DNA of 64,000 bases from AP-15 sp963795485 (GTDB lineage Bacteria; Pseudomonadota; Alphaproteobacteria; ATCC43930; CGMCC-115725). Shown here one piece after another: positions 17,867 through 25,976 of the stretch (position 1 is its first letter; every line of letters begins with the position of its first letter). Below the pieces are notes generated by a model that was given only the letters and a program-made list of their open reading frames with translations, was not told where the DNA came from and did no database searches. A program made the translations under genes and the position numbers. The stretch spans positions 1,501,312 to 1,565,311 of the forward strand of contig CAWCIL010000008.1 in NCBI GenBank assembly GCA_963795485.1, written 5' to 3'.

Positions 17867-18760
17867 ATGGCAATCCCGCAGACACCGCTGCTTCGCCCCC
17901 GCCGCAGCGCGCTGTTCGTGCCGGGCTCGAACCCGCGGGCCCTGGCGAGGGCGCGCGCGTTGCCGGCCGACGCTCTGATCTTCGATCTCGAAGACGCGGT
18001 GGCGCCCGCCGCGAAGGAGGAGGCGCGCGCAGCTGTAGCTGCCGCGCTGGCGGCCGGAGGCTACGGCGCCAGCGAACGGGTGTTGCGCGTCAATGCCCTC
18101 GATACCCCTTGGGGTCACGCCGATCTCAGCGCCGCGGCGGCGATGCCGCTCGATGCGGTGCTGCTGCCGAAGGTCGAAAGCGCCGACCGGGTGCGCCTCG
18201 CGGCAACGCTGCTCGAAGCGCTGGGAGCGCCGCCGGAGCGCGCGGTGTGGTGCATGGTCGAGACGCCGCTCGGCATCCTGAACGCCGGCGAAATCGCGGC
18301 GGCGAGCCCGCTTGTCGCGGCTTTGGTGGTGGGCACCTCGGATCTGACCAACGACCTCCACGCGACTCACACGGCCGATCGCCTGCCGTTGCTGCCGGCG
18401 CTCGGGCTGAGCCTCCTCGCCGCCCGTGCCCATGGGTTGGCGGCGCTCGACGGCGTCCACCTCGATCTTGACGACGACGAGGGGTTTGCGCGCGCCTGCC
18501 GTCAGGGGCGCGAGCTCGGCTTCGACGGCAAGACGCTGATCCATCCGAAGCAGATCGAGGACGCCAACCGGGTGTTTGCGCCGGGCGCCGAAGAGCTCGC
18601 CTGGTCGCGGCGGGCCATCGCCGCGCATGAAGCGGCCGTCGCGCGCGGCCAGGGGGTCGCGGTCGTCGACGGCAGGCTCGTCGAAAATCTGCATGTCGAG
18701 CATGCCCGCCGGATCGTCGCGATCGCCGAGGAGATCGCCCCGATCGCCGGCGCACCGTGA
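17867..18760 (+). CDS. HpcH/HpaI aldolase family CoA ester lyase (CitE/malyl-CoA lyase-like)
   Basis: A 297-residue TIM-barrel lyase that cleaves or forms beta-hydroxyacyl-CoA thioesters such as malyl-CoA, methylmalyl-CoA or citramalyl-CoA. RRSALFVPGSNPRALARA is the CoA-binding opening, DALIFDLEDAVAP carries metal-binding acidic residues, LLPKVES the barrel strand, and GKTLIHPKQIEDAN the conserved C-terminal loop. It lies directly upstream of sdhCDAB, an arrangement common in alphaproteobacteria, consistent with feeding acetyl-CoA and glyoxylate or pyruvate into C4 metabolism. The exact substrate is uncertain. Confidence 0.85.
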   Translation: MAIPQTPLLRPRRSALFVPGSNPRALARARALPADALIFDLEDAVAPAAKEEARAAVAAALAAGGYGASERVLRVNALDTPWGHADLSAAAAMPLDAVLLPKVESADRVRLAATLLEALGAPPERAVWCMVETPLGILNAGEIAAASPLVAALVVGTSDLTNDLHATHTADRLPLLPALGLSLLAARAHGLAALDGVHLDLDDDEGFARACRQGRELGFDGKTLIHPKQIEDANRVFAPGAEELAWSRRAIAAHEAAVARGQGVAVVDGRLVENLHVEHARRIVAIAEEIAPIAGAP

Positions 18761-18784
18761 AATGCCGCATTGCGCGAGCGTCCG

Positions 18785-18813
18785 TTGACACCTCCCGGCA
18801 CGCGGTCTAAGTC
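18785..18813 (+). promoter_or_regulatory. Possible promoter for the sdh operon
   Basis: TTGACA at 18785-18790 and TAAGTC at 18808-18813 with 17-bp spacing, about 184 bp upstream of sdhC. The -35 is perfect, the -10 weak. It follows closely the stop of the CoA ester lyase gene, so sdh may be transcribed independently of it. Confidence 0.35.
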
Positions 18814-18996
18814 ACGCGCGTGGGCGCCGCATGTTGCGCTGCGCCATGTTCGGCGAGGATGCGATGCCTGCGATGACCTGCGGCGCCGGGCGAAGGATGC
18901 CCCGGCAGTGCGGCCGGTGCCGCCGGTCCCGCGGGACGTGACGGCGCCGGACGCGACCGCTTCGGCGCATCTTTTCCATTTCAGCTCAAACCGCAG

Positions 18997-19389
18997 ATGA
19001 GATCCGCCGACCGGCCGCTGTCGCCGCACCTTCAGGTCTATCGCTGGCAGCTCACCTCGGTCCTGTCGATCCTGCACCGCGCCGCCGGCGTGGCGTTGAG
19101 CATCGGCGGGGTCGTGCTGGTGTGGTGGCTCGTCGCGGCCGCTTCAGGCCCGGAGGCCTACGACGCAGTCGCCGGTTTTCTCGGCTCGTGGTTCGGCATC
19201 GTTTTGCTGCTCGGTTGGAGCCTCGCGCTGTTCTACCACCTGTGCAACGGCATCCGGCACCTGGTCTGGGATACCGGTCACGCCCTCGATCTCCAATCCG
19301 TCTATGTCGGCGGCTGGCTCGTCGTCGCCGCGGCGACGGCCCTGACCGCGATCGCCTGGGTCGCCGGGATTTCGCGCTGGGTCGGCTGA
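18997..19389 (+). CDS. sdhC: Succinate dehydrogenase cytochrome b556 subunit
   Basis: A 130-residue membrane anchor of complex II. RPLSPHLQVYRWQLTSVLSILHR is the family signature (SPHLQ-Y, and SxxHR for quinone and haem contacts), followed by three membrane helices; the haem-ligand histidine is in LFYHLCNGIRHLVWDTG. It binds haem b with SdhD and passes electrons from SdhB to ubiquinone. Its TGA overlaps the sdhD ATG (ATGA). Confidence 0.95.
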   Translation: MRSADRPLSPHLQVYRWQLTSVLSILHRAAGVALSIGGVVLVWWLVAAASGPEAYDAVAGFLGSWFGIVLLLGWSLALFYHLCNGIRHLVWDTGHALDLQSVYVGGWLVVAAATALTAIAWVAGISRWVG

Positions 19390-19784
19390 TGGCGCCATCG
19401 CGGATGCGTTCGCCCTTGGGCCGCGCGATCGGCCTCGGTTCGGCGAAGGAAGGGGCCGAGCCCTGGCTGGCACAGCGCATCACCGCGGTGGCGCTGGTGC
19501 CGCTGGCGCTATGGTTCGTGGCGGCGCTGATCGGCCTCCTCGGCGCCGATTTCGACACCGTGCAGGGTTGGGTCGGCCGGCCGTTGCCGGCGGTCCTGCT
19601 GGTGCTGCTGCTGATCGCGACTTTTTATCACGCGGCACTCGGGCTCCAGGTGGTGATCGAGGATTATATCCATGCCGAGCTCGCGAGGATCGGCCTGGTG
19701 ATCCTCGTCCGGCTGGGCTGCGTCGCCTTTGCCGTCGCCGGGATCGTCGCCGTGCTGAGCCTGGCGCTCGGGGTCGCGAGCTAG
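19389..19784 (+). CDS. sdhD: Succinate dehydrogenase hydrophobic membrane anchor subunit
   Basis: A 131-residue second anchor of complex II with three membrane helices. LGSAKEGAEPWLAQRITAVAL is the typical N-terminal helix entry, and FYHAALGLQVVIEDYIH holds the haem-ligand histidine and the conserved Asp-Tyr. The start ATG 19389 is coupled to sdhC (ATGA overlap). It completes the quinone site with SdhC and SdhB. Confidence 0.95.
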   Translation: MAPSRMRSPLGRAIGLGSAKEGAEPWLAQRITAVALVPLALWFVAALIGLLGADFDTVQGWVGRPLPAVLLVLLLIATFYHAALGLQVVIEDYIHAELARIGLVILVRLGCVAFAVAGIVAVLSLALGVAS

Positions 19785-19802
19785 AATATCGGGAGTTCTA
19801 CG

Positions 19803-21596
19803 ATGCCGGCCGCCTACAAGATCACCGACCACAGCTATGACGTCGTCGTCGTCGGCGCCGGTGGGGCCGGGTTGCGCGCGACCTTGGGCTGCACCATCGA
19901 GGGGCTCAAGACCGCCTGCATCAGCAAGGTGTTCCCGACCCGCAGCCATACCGTTGCGGCCCAGGGCGGGGTCGCCGCCGCGCTCGGCAATGAGGGCGAA
20001 GACGATTGGCGTTGGCACATGTACGACACGGTCAAGGGTTCCGACTGGCTCGGCGACCAGGATGCGATCGAATACATGTGCAGGAACGCGATCCCGGCGG
20101 TGATCGAGCTCGAGCATTTCGGCGTGCCGTTCTCGCGCACCGAGGACGGGCGGATCTATCAGCGGCCGTTTGGCGGCCACATGATGGATTACGGCGACGG
20201 CGATCCGGCCAAGCGCGCCTGTGCCGCCGCCGACCGCACCGGGCACGCGATCATCCACACCCTCTACCAGCAGTGCCTGCGGCACAACGCCCAGTTTTTT
20301 GTCGAATATTTCGTGCTCGACCTGATCACCGACGATGAGGGCGCCTGCCGCGGGGTCATGGCCTGGTGCCTCGAAGACGGCAGCCTGCACCGGTTTCACG
20401 CCCATCTGGTGATCCTCGCCACCGGCGGCTACGGCCGCACCTATTTCTGGTGTACCTCGGCCCATACCTGCACCGGCGACGGCAACGCAATGGCGTTGCG
20501 CGCCGGGTTGCCGTTGCAGGACATGGAGTTCGTGCAGTTCCACCCGACCGGGATCTACGGCGCCGGATGCCTGATCACCGAGGGTGCGCGCGGCGAGGGC
20601 GGCTATCTGACCAACGGCGAGGGCGCGCGCTTTATGGAGGCTTACGCGCCGCACGCCAAGGACCTGGCCTCGCGCGATGTCGTCAGCCGGGCGATGACGA
20701 TCGAGATGCGCGAAGGCCGCGGCTGCGGGCCGAACAAGGATTACATCCTGCTGCACCTCGAGCATCTCGAACCGGCGATGCTGCATCAACGCCTGCCGGG
20801 TATCTCGGAAACCGCGAAGATTTTCGCCAATGTCGACGTGACGCGCGAGCCGATCCCGATCGTGCCGACCGTGCATTACGACATGGGCGGCATCCCGACC
20901 AATTATCACGGCGAGGTGCTGAACCCGTCCGCGGACGACCCCGAGCGGGTGGTGCCGGGGCTGATGGCGATCGGCGAAGCGGCCTGCGTCTCGGTGCACG
21001 GCGCCAACCGGCTCGGCTGCAACTCGCTGCTCGATATCGTCGTCTTCGGCCGCGCCGCCGCCCATCGCGCGGCCGAGCTGATCCGCCCGGGGATGCCGCA
21101 CAAGCCGCTGGCGGGCGCTGCCGGCGAGGAAGCGGTGGCCCGGCTCGACGCCGTGCGCCATTCGCAGGGTCCGCGCAAGACCAGCGAGATCCGGCTCGAC
21201 ATGCAGCGCGTCATGCAGAGCAACTGCGCCGTCTTTCGCACCGCCGAGGTGCTCAAGGAGGGGGTCGAGCGCATCGACGGCGTGGCCGACAGCTTTGCCG
21301 ATCTCGGCATCACCGACCGCTCGATGATCTGGAACAGCGATCTCGCCGAAGCGCTCGAGCTCGAAAACCTGCTGGAGCAGGCGGTGGTGACGCTGCACTC
21401 GGCGGAGAACCGCACCGAGAGCCGGGGCGCCCATGCGCGGGAGGACTATCCCGAGCGCGACGACGAGAAGTGGCTCAAGCACACGGTGGTGTGGCTCGAT
21501 GCCGATGGCAAGGTGAAGACCGGCTATCGCCCGGTTCACCTCTACACCCTATCCAACGAGGTGCAGCCCTTCCCGCCCAAGGCGCGGGTTTATTGA
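19803..21596 (+). CDS. sdhA: Succinate dehydrogenase flavoprotein subunit
   Basis: A 597-residue catalytic subunit of complex II, oxidising succinate to fumarate on covalent FAD. GAGGAG at 18-23 binds FAD; His49 in FPTRSHTVAAQGG is the FAD-linking residue; the substrate/active site block HPTGIYGAGCLITEGARGEGG and the His-Arg region HGANRLGCNSLLDIVVFGR are intact. The length is normal. It follows sdhD by 18 bp with a GGGAG ribosome site. A repeat element separates it from sdhB. Confidence 0.97.
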   Translation: MPAAYKITDHSYDVVVVGAGGAGLRATLGCTIEGLKTACISKVFPTRSHTVAAQGGVAAALGNEGEDDWRWHMYDTVKGSDWLGDQDAIEYMCRNAIPAVIELEHFGVPFSRTEDGRIYQRPFGGHMMDYGDGDPAKRACAAADRTGHAIIHTLYQQCLRHNAQFFVEYFVLDLITDDEGACRGVMAWCLEDGSLHRFHAHLVILATGGYGRTYFWCTSAHTCTGDGNAMALRAGLPLQDMEFVQFHPTGIYGAGCLITEGARGEGGYLTNGEGARFMEAYAPHAKDLASRDVVSRAMTIEMREGRGCGPNKDYILLHLEHLEPAMLHQRLPGISETAKIFANVDVTREPIPIVPTVHYDMGGIPTNYHGEVLNPSADDPERVVPGLMAIGEAACVSVHGANRLGCNSLLDIVVFGRAAAHRAAELIRPGMPHKPLAGAAGEEAVARLDAVRHSQGPRKTSEIRLDMQRVMQSNCAVFRTAEVLKEGVERIDGVADSFADLGITDRSMIWNSDLAEALELENLLEQAVVTLHSAENRTESRGAHAREDYPERDDEKWLKHTVVWLDADGKVKTGYRPVHLYTLSNEVQPFPPKARVY

Positions 21597-21620
21597 TGCC
21601 CAGTTGTATTCGCACCATCC

Positions 21621-21729
21621 GCCGTCGCCCCGGCGCCGGCGGGGGTCCAGGGACGACCGCTCCGGGCCTTGCAGCCTCCTGTTCAAGCCAGGGGCAGGCT
21701 CTGGCTTCCCGCTTTTGCGCGAATGACGG
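21621..21729. repeat. Intergenic repeat element within the sdh operon
   Basis: A GC-rich segment from CCGTCGCCCCGGCGCCGGCG to GCTTTTGCGCGAATGACGG. Its ends resemble each other inverted (CCGTC...CCAG), and both the CGTCGCCCCGG...GGTCCAGGGACG and TTCCCGC-GCGAATGACGG sequences are typical of dispersed alphaproteobacterial intergenic palindromes. It fills most of the 155-bp sdhA-sdhB gap. Confidence 0.55.
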
Positions 21730-21751
21730 AATGTGGTGGTAAGGCATCGCG

Positions 21752-22531
21752 ATGGCTGAATTCACCCTGCCGGCAAATTCGAAACCCGGCGTCGGCAAAA
21801 GCGTCGCGGCACCGCCGGAAGCGACGCGGGTGCGCGAGTTCAGGATCTATCGCTGGAATCCCGACGACGGCAAAAACCCGGTCGTCGACAGCTTTGCGAT
21901 CGATCTCGACCAATGCGGTCCGATGGTCCTCGACGCACTGATCAAGATCAAAAACGAGATCGATACGACCCTGGCCTTTCGCCGCTCATGTCGGGAGGGG
22001 GTGTGCGGCTCGTGCGCGATGAACATCGACGGCGTCAACACGCTCGCCTGCATCAAGGCGATCGACGACATCCGCGGGCCGGTGCGCATCTATCCGCTGC
22101 CGCATCTGAGCGTGATCAAGGATTTGGTCCCGGACCTGACCCACCTTACCGCGCAATACCAGTCGATCCGCCCGTGGCTGCAGACCGAAAGTGCGGCGTC
22201 GCCCGACCGCGAGCAGCCGCAATCGGTCGAAGAGCGGGACCAGCTCGACGGGCTGTGGGAATGCATCCTCTGCTTCTGCTGCTCGACCGCCTGCCCGAGC
22301 TACTGGTGGAACGAGGACCGCTATCTGGGGCCGGCGATCTTGCTGCAGGCCTATCGCTGGATTGCCGACAGTCGCGACGAGGCGACCGGCGAGCGGCTCG
22401 ACGCGCTCGAAGACCCGTTTCGGCTCTACCGCTGCCACACCATCATGAACTGCACCCGCACTTGCCCCAAGGGCCTCAACCCGGCCAAGGCCATCGCCGA
22501 GATCAAAAAGCTGATGGTGCTGCGCCGATGA
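21752..22531 (+). CDS. sdhB: Succinate dehydrogenase iron-sulfur subunit
   Basis: A 259-residue electron-transfer subunit of complex II. The plant-type ferredoxin domain carries the [2Fe-2S] ligands in CREGVCGSCAMNIDG plus a later cysteine; the C-terminal domain has CILCFCCSTACPSYWW for [4Fe-4S] and CHTIMNCTRTCPKGLNP for [3Fe-4S]. It relays electrons from SdhA to quinone at SdhC/SdhD. ATG 21752 follows GTAAGG. The sdhA-sdhB gap is longer than usual because of the inserted repeat. Confidence 0.97.
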   Translation: MAEFTLPANSKPGVGKSVAAPPEATRVREFRIYRWNPDDGKNPVVDSFAIDLDQCGPMVLDALIKIKNEIDTTLAFRRSCREGVCGSCAMNIDGVNTLACIKAIDDIRGPVRIYPLPHLSVIKDLVPDLTHLTAQYQSIRPWLQTESAASPDREQPQSVEERDQLDGLWECILCFCCSTACPSYWWNEDRYLGPAILLQAYRWIADSRDEATGERLDALEDPFRLYRCHTIMNCTRTCPKGLNPAKAIAEIKKLMVLRR

Positions 22532-22692
22532 GCTGAGGCACCATCTATCGATGGGCGCCGGATAAACCCGAGCGGCATTTGACAGCGGCAGCGCCCGCGC
22601 AACCTGGTGAACCGTTGCGAATTTGACCCGCTCGGTGTGACCGCTCAACGTGCAAGTGCGCCTCCGATGTTTCGACTTTACCCTCCTTATAG

Positions 22693-22721
22693 TTGAGTTT
22701 TGTCTACAGAGCGTGTAACCT
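22693..22721 (+). promoter_or_regulatory. Weak candidate promoter for the CHAT cassette
   Basis: TTGAGT and TAACCT with 17-bp spacing, in the AT-richer part of the gap between sdhB and the cassette, about 90 bp upstream of the first gene. Both boxes deviate from consensus. The gap 22532-22812 shows no other recognisable element. Confidence 0.25.
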
Positions 22722-22812
22722 CGCGCGACTGGGTTGGTGATATTGTGAGTGGGTTTCGGAGTATAGGCGCAAATAGCGTTTCGACGATCAACTGTTGCGA
22801 ACGGGGGAGAGA

Positions 22813-23346
22813 ATGCCCAAGATTAATTCTCCTGATCCAGACCGCTTGGTGCAGTCAGTAGAGAGCGTCGCCCAGCAAAGCGCCGACGCAATAGCATCGT
22901 TCTCCGGTTTGTCAGAAGCGGATTTGTTCGCCGCTTTGGCGCAGCGAATGGGGCAGGTTGTTCAAGGGTCGAGTGCGATCGCGGATATTTCGGCGCCGGT
23001 CGATGTAGACGATTTGCTTCGCGATACGATCAGCCAGGGGGTAGGCCGCCGCGTGTTCAAACGCTGGAGCTTGGCGCTGCACAATTTCCTTTGCGGATCC
23101 GGAAACGAGGATCAGGCGCTTCGCGCTCGCCTGATGAGCGCGTTGACCGGTAAAGAGGGGGGTGCGGTCGCGTTGATCGCAGGTACGCTGGTCGCGGCGT
23201 TCGGTGCCTCCCCGGCCATCGCTGCTCTCGTCGCAACGCTGGTCATGCGCGTGGTAATCGCCCCGGCCGCGGAAGAGATCTGTGAGACTTGGGCTAAATC
23301 GCTCGATTTGCCGCGAACCGGAGGAAGGCGGCCTCTCAGGAGATAA
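22813..23346 (+). CDS. Small protein with C-terminal hydrophobic hairpin, first gene of the CHAT cassette
   Basis: A 177-residue protein I do not recognise. The N-terminal two thirds is helical and polar (SVESVAQQSADAIASFSG, ADLFAALAQRMGQVVQGSS); residues about 117-150 form a hydrophobic double segment (GAVALIAGTLVAAFGASPAI, then AALVATLVMRVVIAPAAEEI) that could insert in a membrane. ATG 22813 follows GGGGGAGAGA. It ends 1 bp before the CHAT protease gene, so the two are almost certainly co-expressed. By analogy with other protease/pore pairs it might be the protease's target or effector, which is inference. Confidence 0.6.
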   Translation: MPKINSPDPDRLVQSVESVAQQSADAIASFSGLSEADLFAALAQRMGQVVQGSSAIADISAPVDVDDLLRDTISQGVGRRVFKRWSLALHNFLCGSGNEDQALRARLMSALTGKEGGAVALIAGTLVAAFGASPAIAALVATLVMRVVIAPAAEEICETWAKSLDLPRTGGRRPLRR

Positions 23347-23347
23347 C

Positions 23348-24343
23348 ATGAAGCTTCTTTATGTTGCTGCCAATCCCCGCGACACCGGCACCAACAAGCC
23401 AGGCTCAGAAATCAGCATCACGCTCAGCAGTCTAAATCTGGAACGCGAGATTACGGAACTGCAGCGTCGGTTCATGGAACTCTCCCCCGAGCCGATGTCT
23501 CTGATCGTATTGCCTGACCTGAGGGTCGAGGACCTGCCAGGTGAGCTCGGGCGAATAGAGCCGGAGATCCTTCATCTTTCGGCACATGGCGAGACGAGTC
23601 ACCTTTCGTTGGCGAAGGAGGGGGGTAAAGCGGTAAAGGTTACCGCGAAAATGCTCCGCAACTTCTTCAGCCCGCATCGACCCCCTCGCCTTGTCTACCT
23701 CAATGCGTGCAACTCGGCCGAAATCGCAGAGGCGCTGATCGGCCCTGTCGAAGTTGCAATCGGCAGCACAGCCCCGATCACCAATCGCGCGGCCCGGGCG
23801 GCGGCCGTCGTCTTTTACGAGCGCATTCTCAGAGGATCGACGATCGAACAAGCCTTTGCTGCCGGGAAGTCGCTGGTCGAGGCTCTCGACGAGGTAAAAA
23901 TCGATATCTTCTGCCGAAAAGACATTAATCCGTTGACGGAGATCTTGCGACCGGTCCCGCTGCTCGCCGCGGCGTTTGAAGGTGGTACAGTCAAGAGTGC
24001 AAGCGACGGCTCGTACAGCCTGCTCGTCGGGGTGACCAACTGTCCCTCCAATACAAAAAGTGTAATTATCTTCAGCGACGACGAGAAATTGTCCGGTATT
24101 CCAAATACACCTTACTGCGCTGCATTGCGCGGACCGCCACGATATAATGAGATGTGGTCGCAAACCTCGCTCAGCATCACCGAAGACTGTCAACTTCTGG
24201 CGGTCGGCATCACCACTGACGGAACACGCTTCACGATAGATTCTTCGCTATGCAAGGCTATTGAATACCATCACTCAAGTCCCGCTGGCGTGCGGGCAGA
24301 CGTAATCTGGGCCATCGATACGATACAAGGAAAGAGAAAGTGA
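23348..24343 (+). CDS. CHAT-domain (caspase-like) cysteine protease
   Basis: A 331-residue protein. The CHAT fold occupies about residues 1-210: it opens MKLLYVAANPRDT with NLEREITELQ, the catalytic histidine is H80 in PEILHLSAHGE, and the catalytic cysteine is C121 in RLVYLNACNSAEIAEA, followed by AIGSTAPITNRAA, the conserved post-catalytic loop. The remaining 120 residues look beta-rich (SYSLLVGVTNCPSN, SLSITEDCQLLAVGIT) and may be a sensor or substrate-binding domain. CHAT proteases act in bacterial death and defence pathways (for example beside gasdermins or in type III-E CRISPR). Here it lies between a small membrane protein gene and a HAD phosphatase gene. Confidence 0.8.
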   Translation: MKLLYVAANPRDTGTNKPGSEISITLSSLNLEREITELQRRFMELSPEPMSLIVLPDLRVEDLPGELGRIEPEILHLSAHGETSHLSLAKEGGKAVKVTAKMLRNFFSPHRPPRLVYLNACNSAEIAEALIGPVEVAIGSTAPITNRAARAAAVVFYERILRGSTIEQAFAAGKSLVEALDEVKIDIFCRKDINPLTEILRPVPLLAAAFEGGTVKSASDGSYSLLVGVTNCPSNTKSVIIFSDDEKLSGIPNTPYCAALRGPPRYNEMWSQTSLSITEDCQLLAVGITTDGTRFTIDSSLCKAIEYHHSSPAGVRADVIWAIDTIQGKRK

Positions 24344-24351
24344 GGTAGAAT

Positions 24352-24954
24352 ATGGATGTTGGCCTCTTTCTTGATGTAGATAACACACTTACATCAGGAT
24401 TTATACAGCAAGGATACGCTCGACTTCTGGGCATAGAAGATCAATATATGGAAATAGAAGAGAGATTTCAGAAAGGAAACATATCCGCCGACACGTTTGG
24501 CCAGCGCTTGATTAATCTATTTAATTCCACCGAATTTACTGAGGAGTATGCAAATAATCATTTTGTGGGAATCAAACTGGCACCACATGCAGAAAATTTG
24601 CTGCACCTACCGGTGCCCATTTATCTTGTATCGTCGGGGCCGAGTTATTTTGTCCACAGGCTAGCACGCGAACATAATATCCCGCTCGGAAATGTGCTGT
24701 GTTCTGTCTATTCCTTTTGTGACGGAAAATTGCTGGATTGCGATGCCGTCTCCCCCTCGAAGAAGCGCTTTTTTCGGGAAGAAAAAGCTAAACGCCATTT
24801 TTTGACGATCGGCGTAGGTGATGATGAGAGACACGATGGGCCATTCTTGACGGGATGCAGCATCCCGATCTTGACGATGCGGAGTTCGTCATACTTATAT
24901 GCTGAAAATCTGGGTGTCGTAGAGGACCTAGTCCAGACTCTTGCCGGCCGCTGA
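24352..24954 (+). CDS. HAD-family phosphatase, third gene of the CHAT cassette
   Basis: A 200-residue HAD hydrolase. Motif I FLDVDNTLT holds D8 and D10; the cap follows; motif II is LVSSGPS near 92-98; a lysine for motif III lies in SPSKKRFF; motif IV is GVGDDERHDGPFL. The overall arrangement recalls phosphoserine-phosphatase-like HADs. ATG 24352 follows GAGGTAG and lies 8 bp after the CHAT stop. Its DNA is clearly AT-richer than the flanking genes, with codons such as ATA and TTA unlike the neighbours, which points to recent acquisition. Its role beside a protease is unknown; it could modify a signalling molecule or nucleotide. Confidence 0.75.
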   Translation: MDVGLFLDVDNTLTSGFIQQGYARLLGIEDQYMEIEERFQKGNISADTFGQRLINLFNSTEFTEEYANNHFVGIKLAPHAENLLHLPVPIYLVSSGPSYFVHRLAREHNIPLGNVLCSVYSFCDGKLLDCDAVSPSKKRFFREEKAKRHFLTIGVGDDERHDGPFLTGCSIPILTMRSSSYLYAENLGVVEDLVQTLAGR

Positions 24955-25034
24955 CCAGATTGTCAGGACGTGCACCAAAAGATGGCATCACCAAGCCTAC
25001 GCAACCCGGCGCCAGCACCACCAACGGCGATCGT

Positions 25035-25976
25035 TTGATTCAGCGTAAAATCATCATCGACACCGATCCCGGCATCGACGACGCTGTCGCGATCCTGCTG
25101 GCATTGGCGCACGATGAGTTGGAGGTGCTGGGGATCGTCGCGGTCGGCGGCAACCTGCCGCTGGCGCTGACCGAGCGCAATGCGCGGCAGATTTGCGAAC
25201 TGGCCGGCCGGCCGGAACTGGCCGTCTATGCCGGGTGCGCGCGGCCGTTGATCCGCCCGCCGGCGAATGCGGCGCATCTTCACGGGGATGCCCTGGGCGA
25301 CCGGCTGGAATTACCCGAGCCGGCGATGCCGGTGCGGGCGCAGCACGGCGTCGATTTCCTGATCGACACCTTGCGCACGCAGGAGATGGGCGCGGTCACT
25401 CTATGTGCTTTGGGGCCGCTGACCGACATCGCGATGGCGCTGGTCAAGGCGCCCGACATCGTTGCCAGAATCGGCGAGCTGGTGATTATGGGCGGCGCCG
25501 GGTTCGAGATCGGAAACATCACGCCGGCGGCCGAGTTCAACATCCACCTCGACCCGCACGCGGCCGAGATCGCGCTCGCGAGCGGCATCCCGGTCACGAT
25601 GATCCCGCTCGACGTGACCCACGAAGTGCTGAGCACGCCGCCGCGGATTGCCGCGTTGAACGCGCTCGGCAACCGCTGCGGGCCGGCGGTCGCCGCGTTG
25701 CTCGCCGATTTCGAGGACGCCCGCACCCCGAAATTCGGGGCGCGCGGGCGGGCATTGCACGACCCGTGCGTCATCGCCTATCTGTTGTGCCCGGCGCTGT
25801 TCGGCGGCCGCGAGGTCAACATCGCGGTCGAGACCGCGAGCCCCTTGACCATCGGCATGACCGTGGTCAACTGGTGGGGTGTCACCGGCCGCGCGGCCAA
25901 CGCGCGGTTCATCACCACGGTCGACGCCGACGGGTTCTACGATCTGCTGACGACGGGGCTGGCGCGGCTGCCATAG
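25035..25976 (+). CDS. Nucleoside hydrolase (inosine-uridine preferring family)
   Basis: A 313-residue ribonucleoside hydrolase that cleaves the N-glycosidic bond in nucleoside salvage. The calcium-binding DTDPGIDDAVAILLAL near the N-terminus is diagnostic; VTLCALGPLTDIA, VIMGGAGFEIGNITPAAEFN and HDPCVIAYLL hold the remaining ribose and Ca ligands. No ATG precedes the conserved block; TTG at 25035 is the closest start, with TTG 24960 as a longer alternative that would nearly abut the cassette. Normal GC content returns here, marking the end of the foreign-looking segment. Confidence 0.85.
   Translation: MIQRKIIIDTDPGIDDAVAILLALAHDELEVLGIVAVGGNLPLALTERNARQICELAGRPELAVYAGCARPLIRPPANAAHLHGDALGDRLELPEPAMPVRAQHGVDFLIDTLRTQEMGAVTLCALGPLTDIAMALVKAPDIVARIGELVIMGGAGFEIGNITPAAEFNIHLDPHAAEIALASGIPVTMIPLDVTHEVLSTPPRIAALNALGNRCGPAVAALLADFEDARTPKFGARGRALHDPCVIAYLLCPALFGGREVNIAVETASPLTIGMTVVNWWGVTGRAANARFITTVDADGFYDLLTTGLARLP

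Noticed and set aside
19509..21539. A 676-codon minus-strand frame opposite sdhA
   Set aside because: sdhA is certain on the plus strand; the mirror frame has histidine/arginine-rich composition and no family resemblance.
22813..23346. Bacterial gasdermin as identity of the first CHAT-cassette gene
   Set aside because: Gasdermins are larger, beta-rich and begin with a palmitoylated cysteine; this protein is shorter, helical and has a late hydrophobic hairpin.
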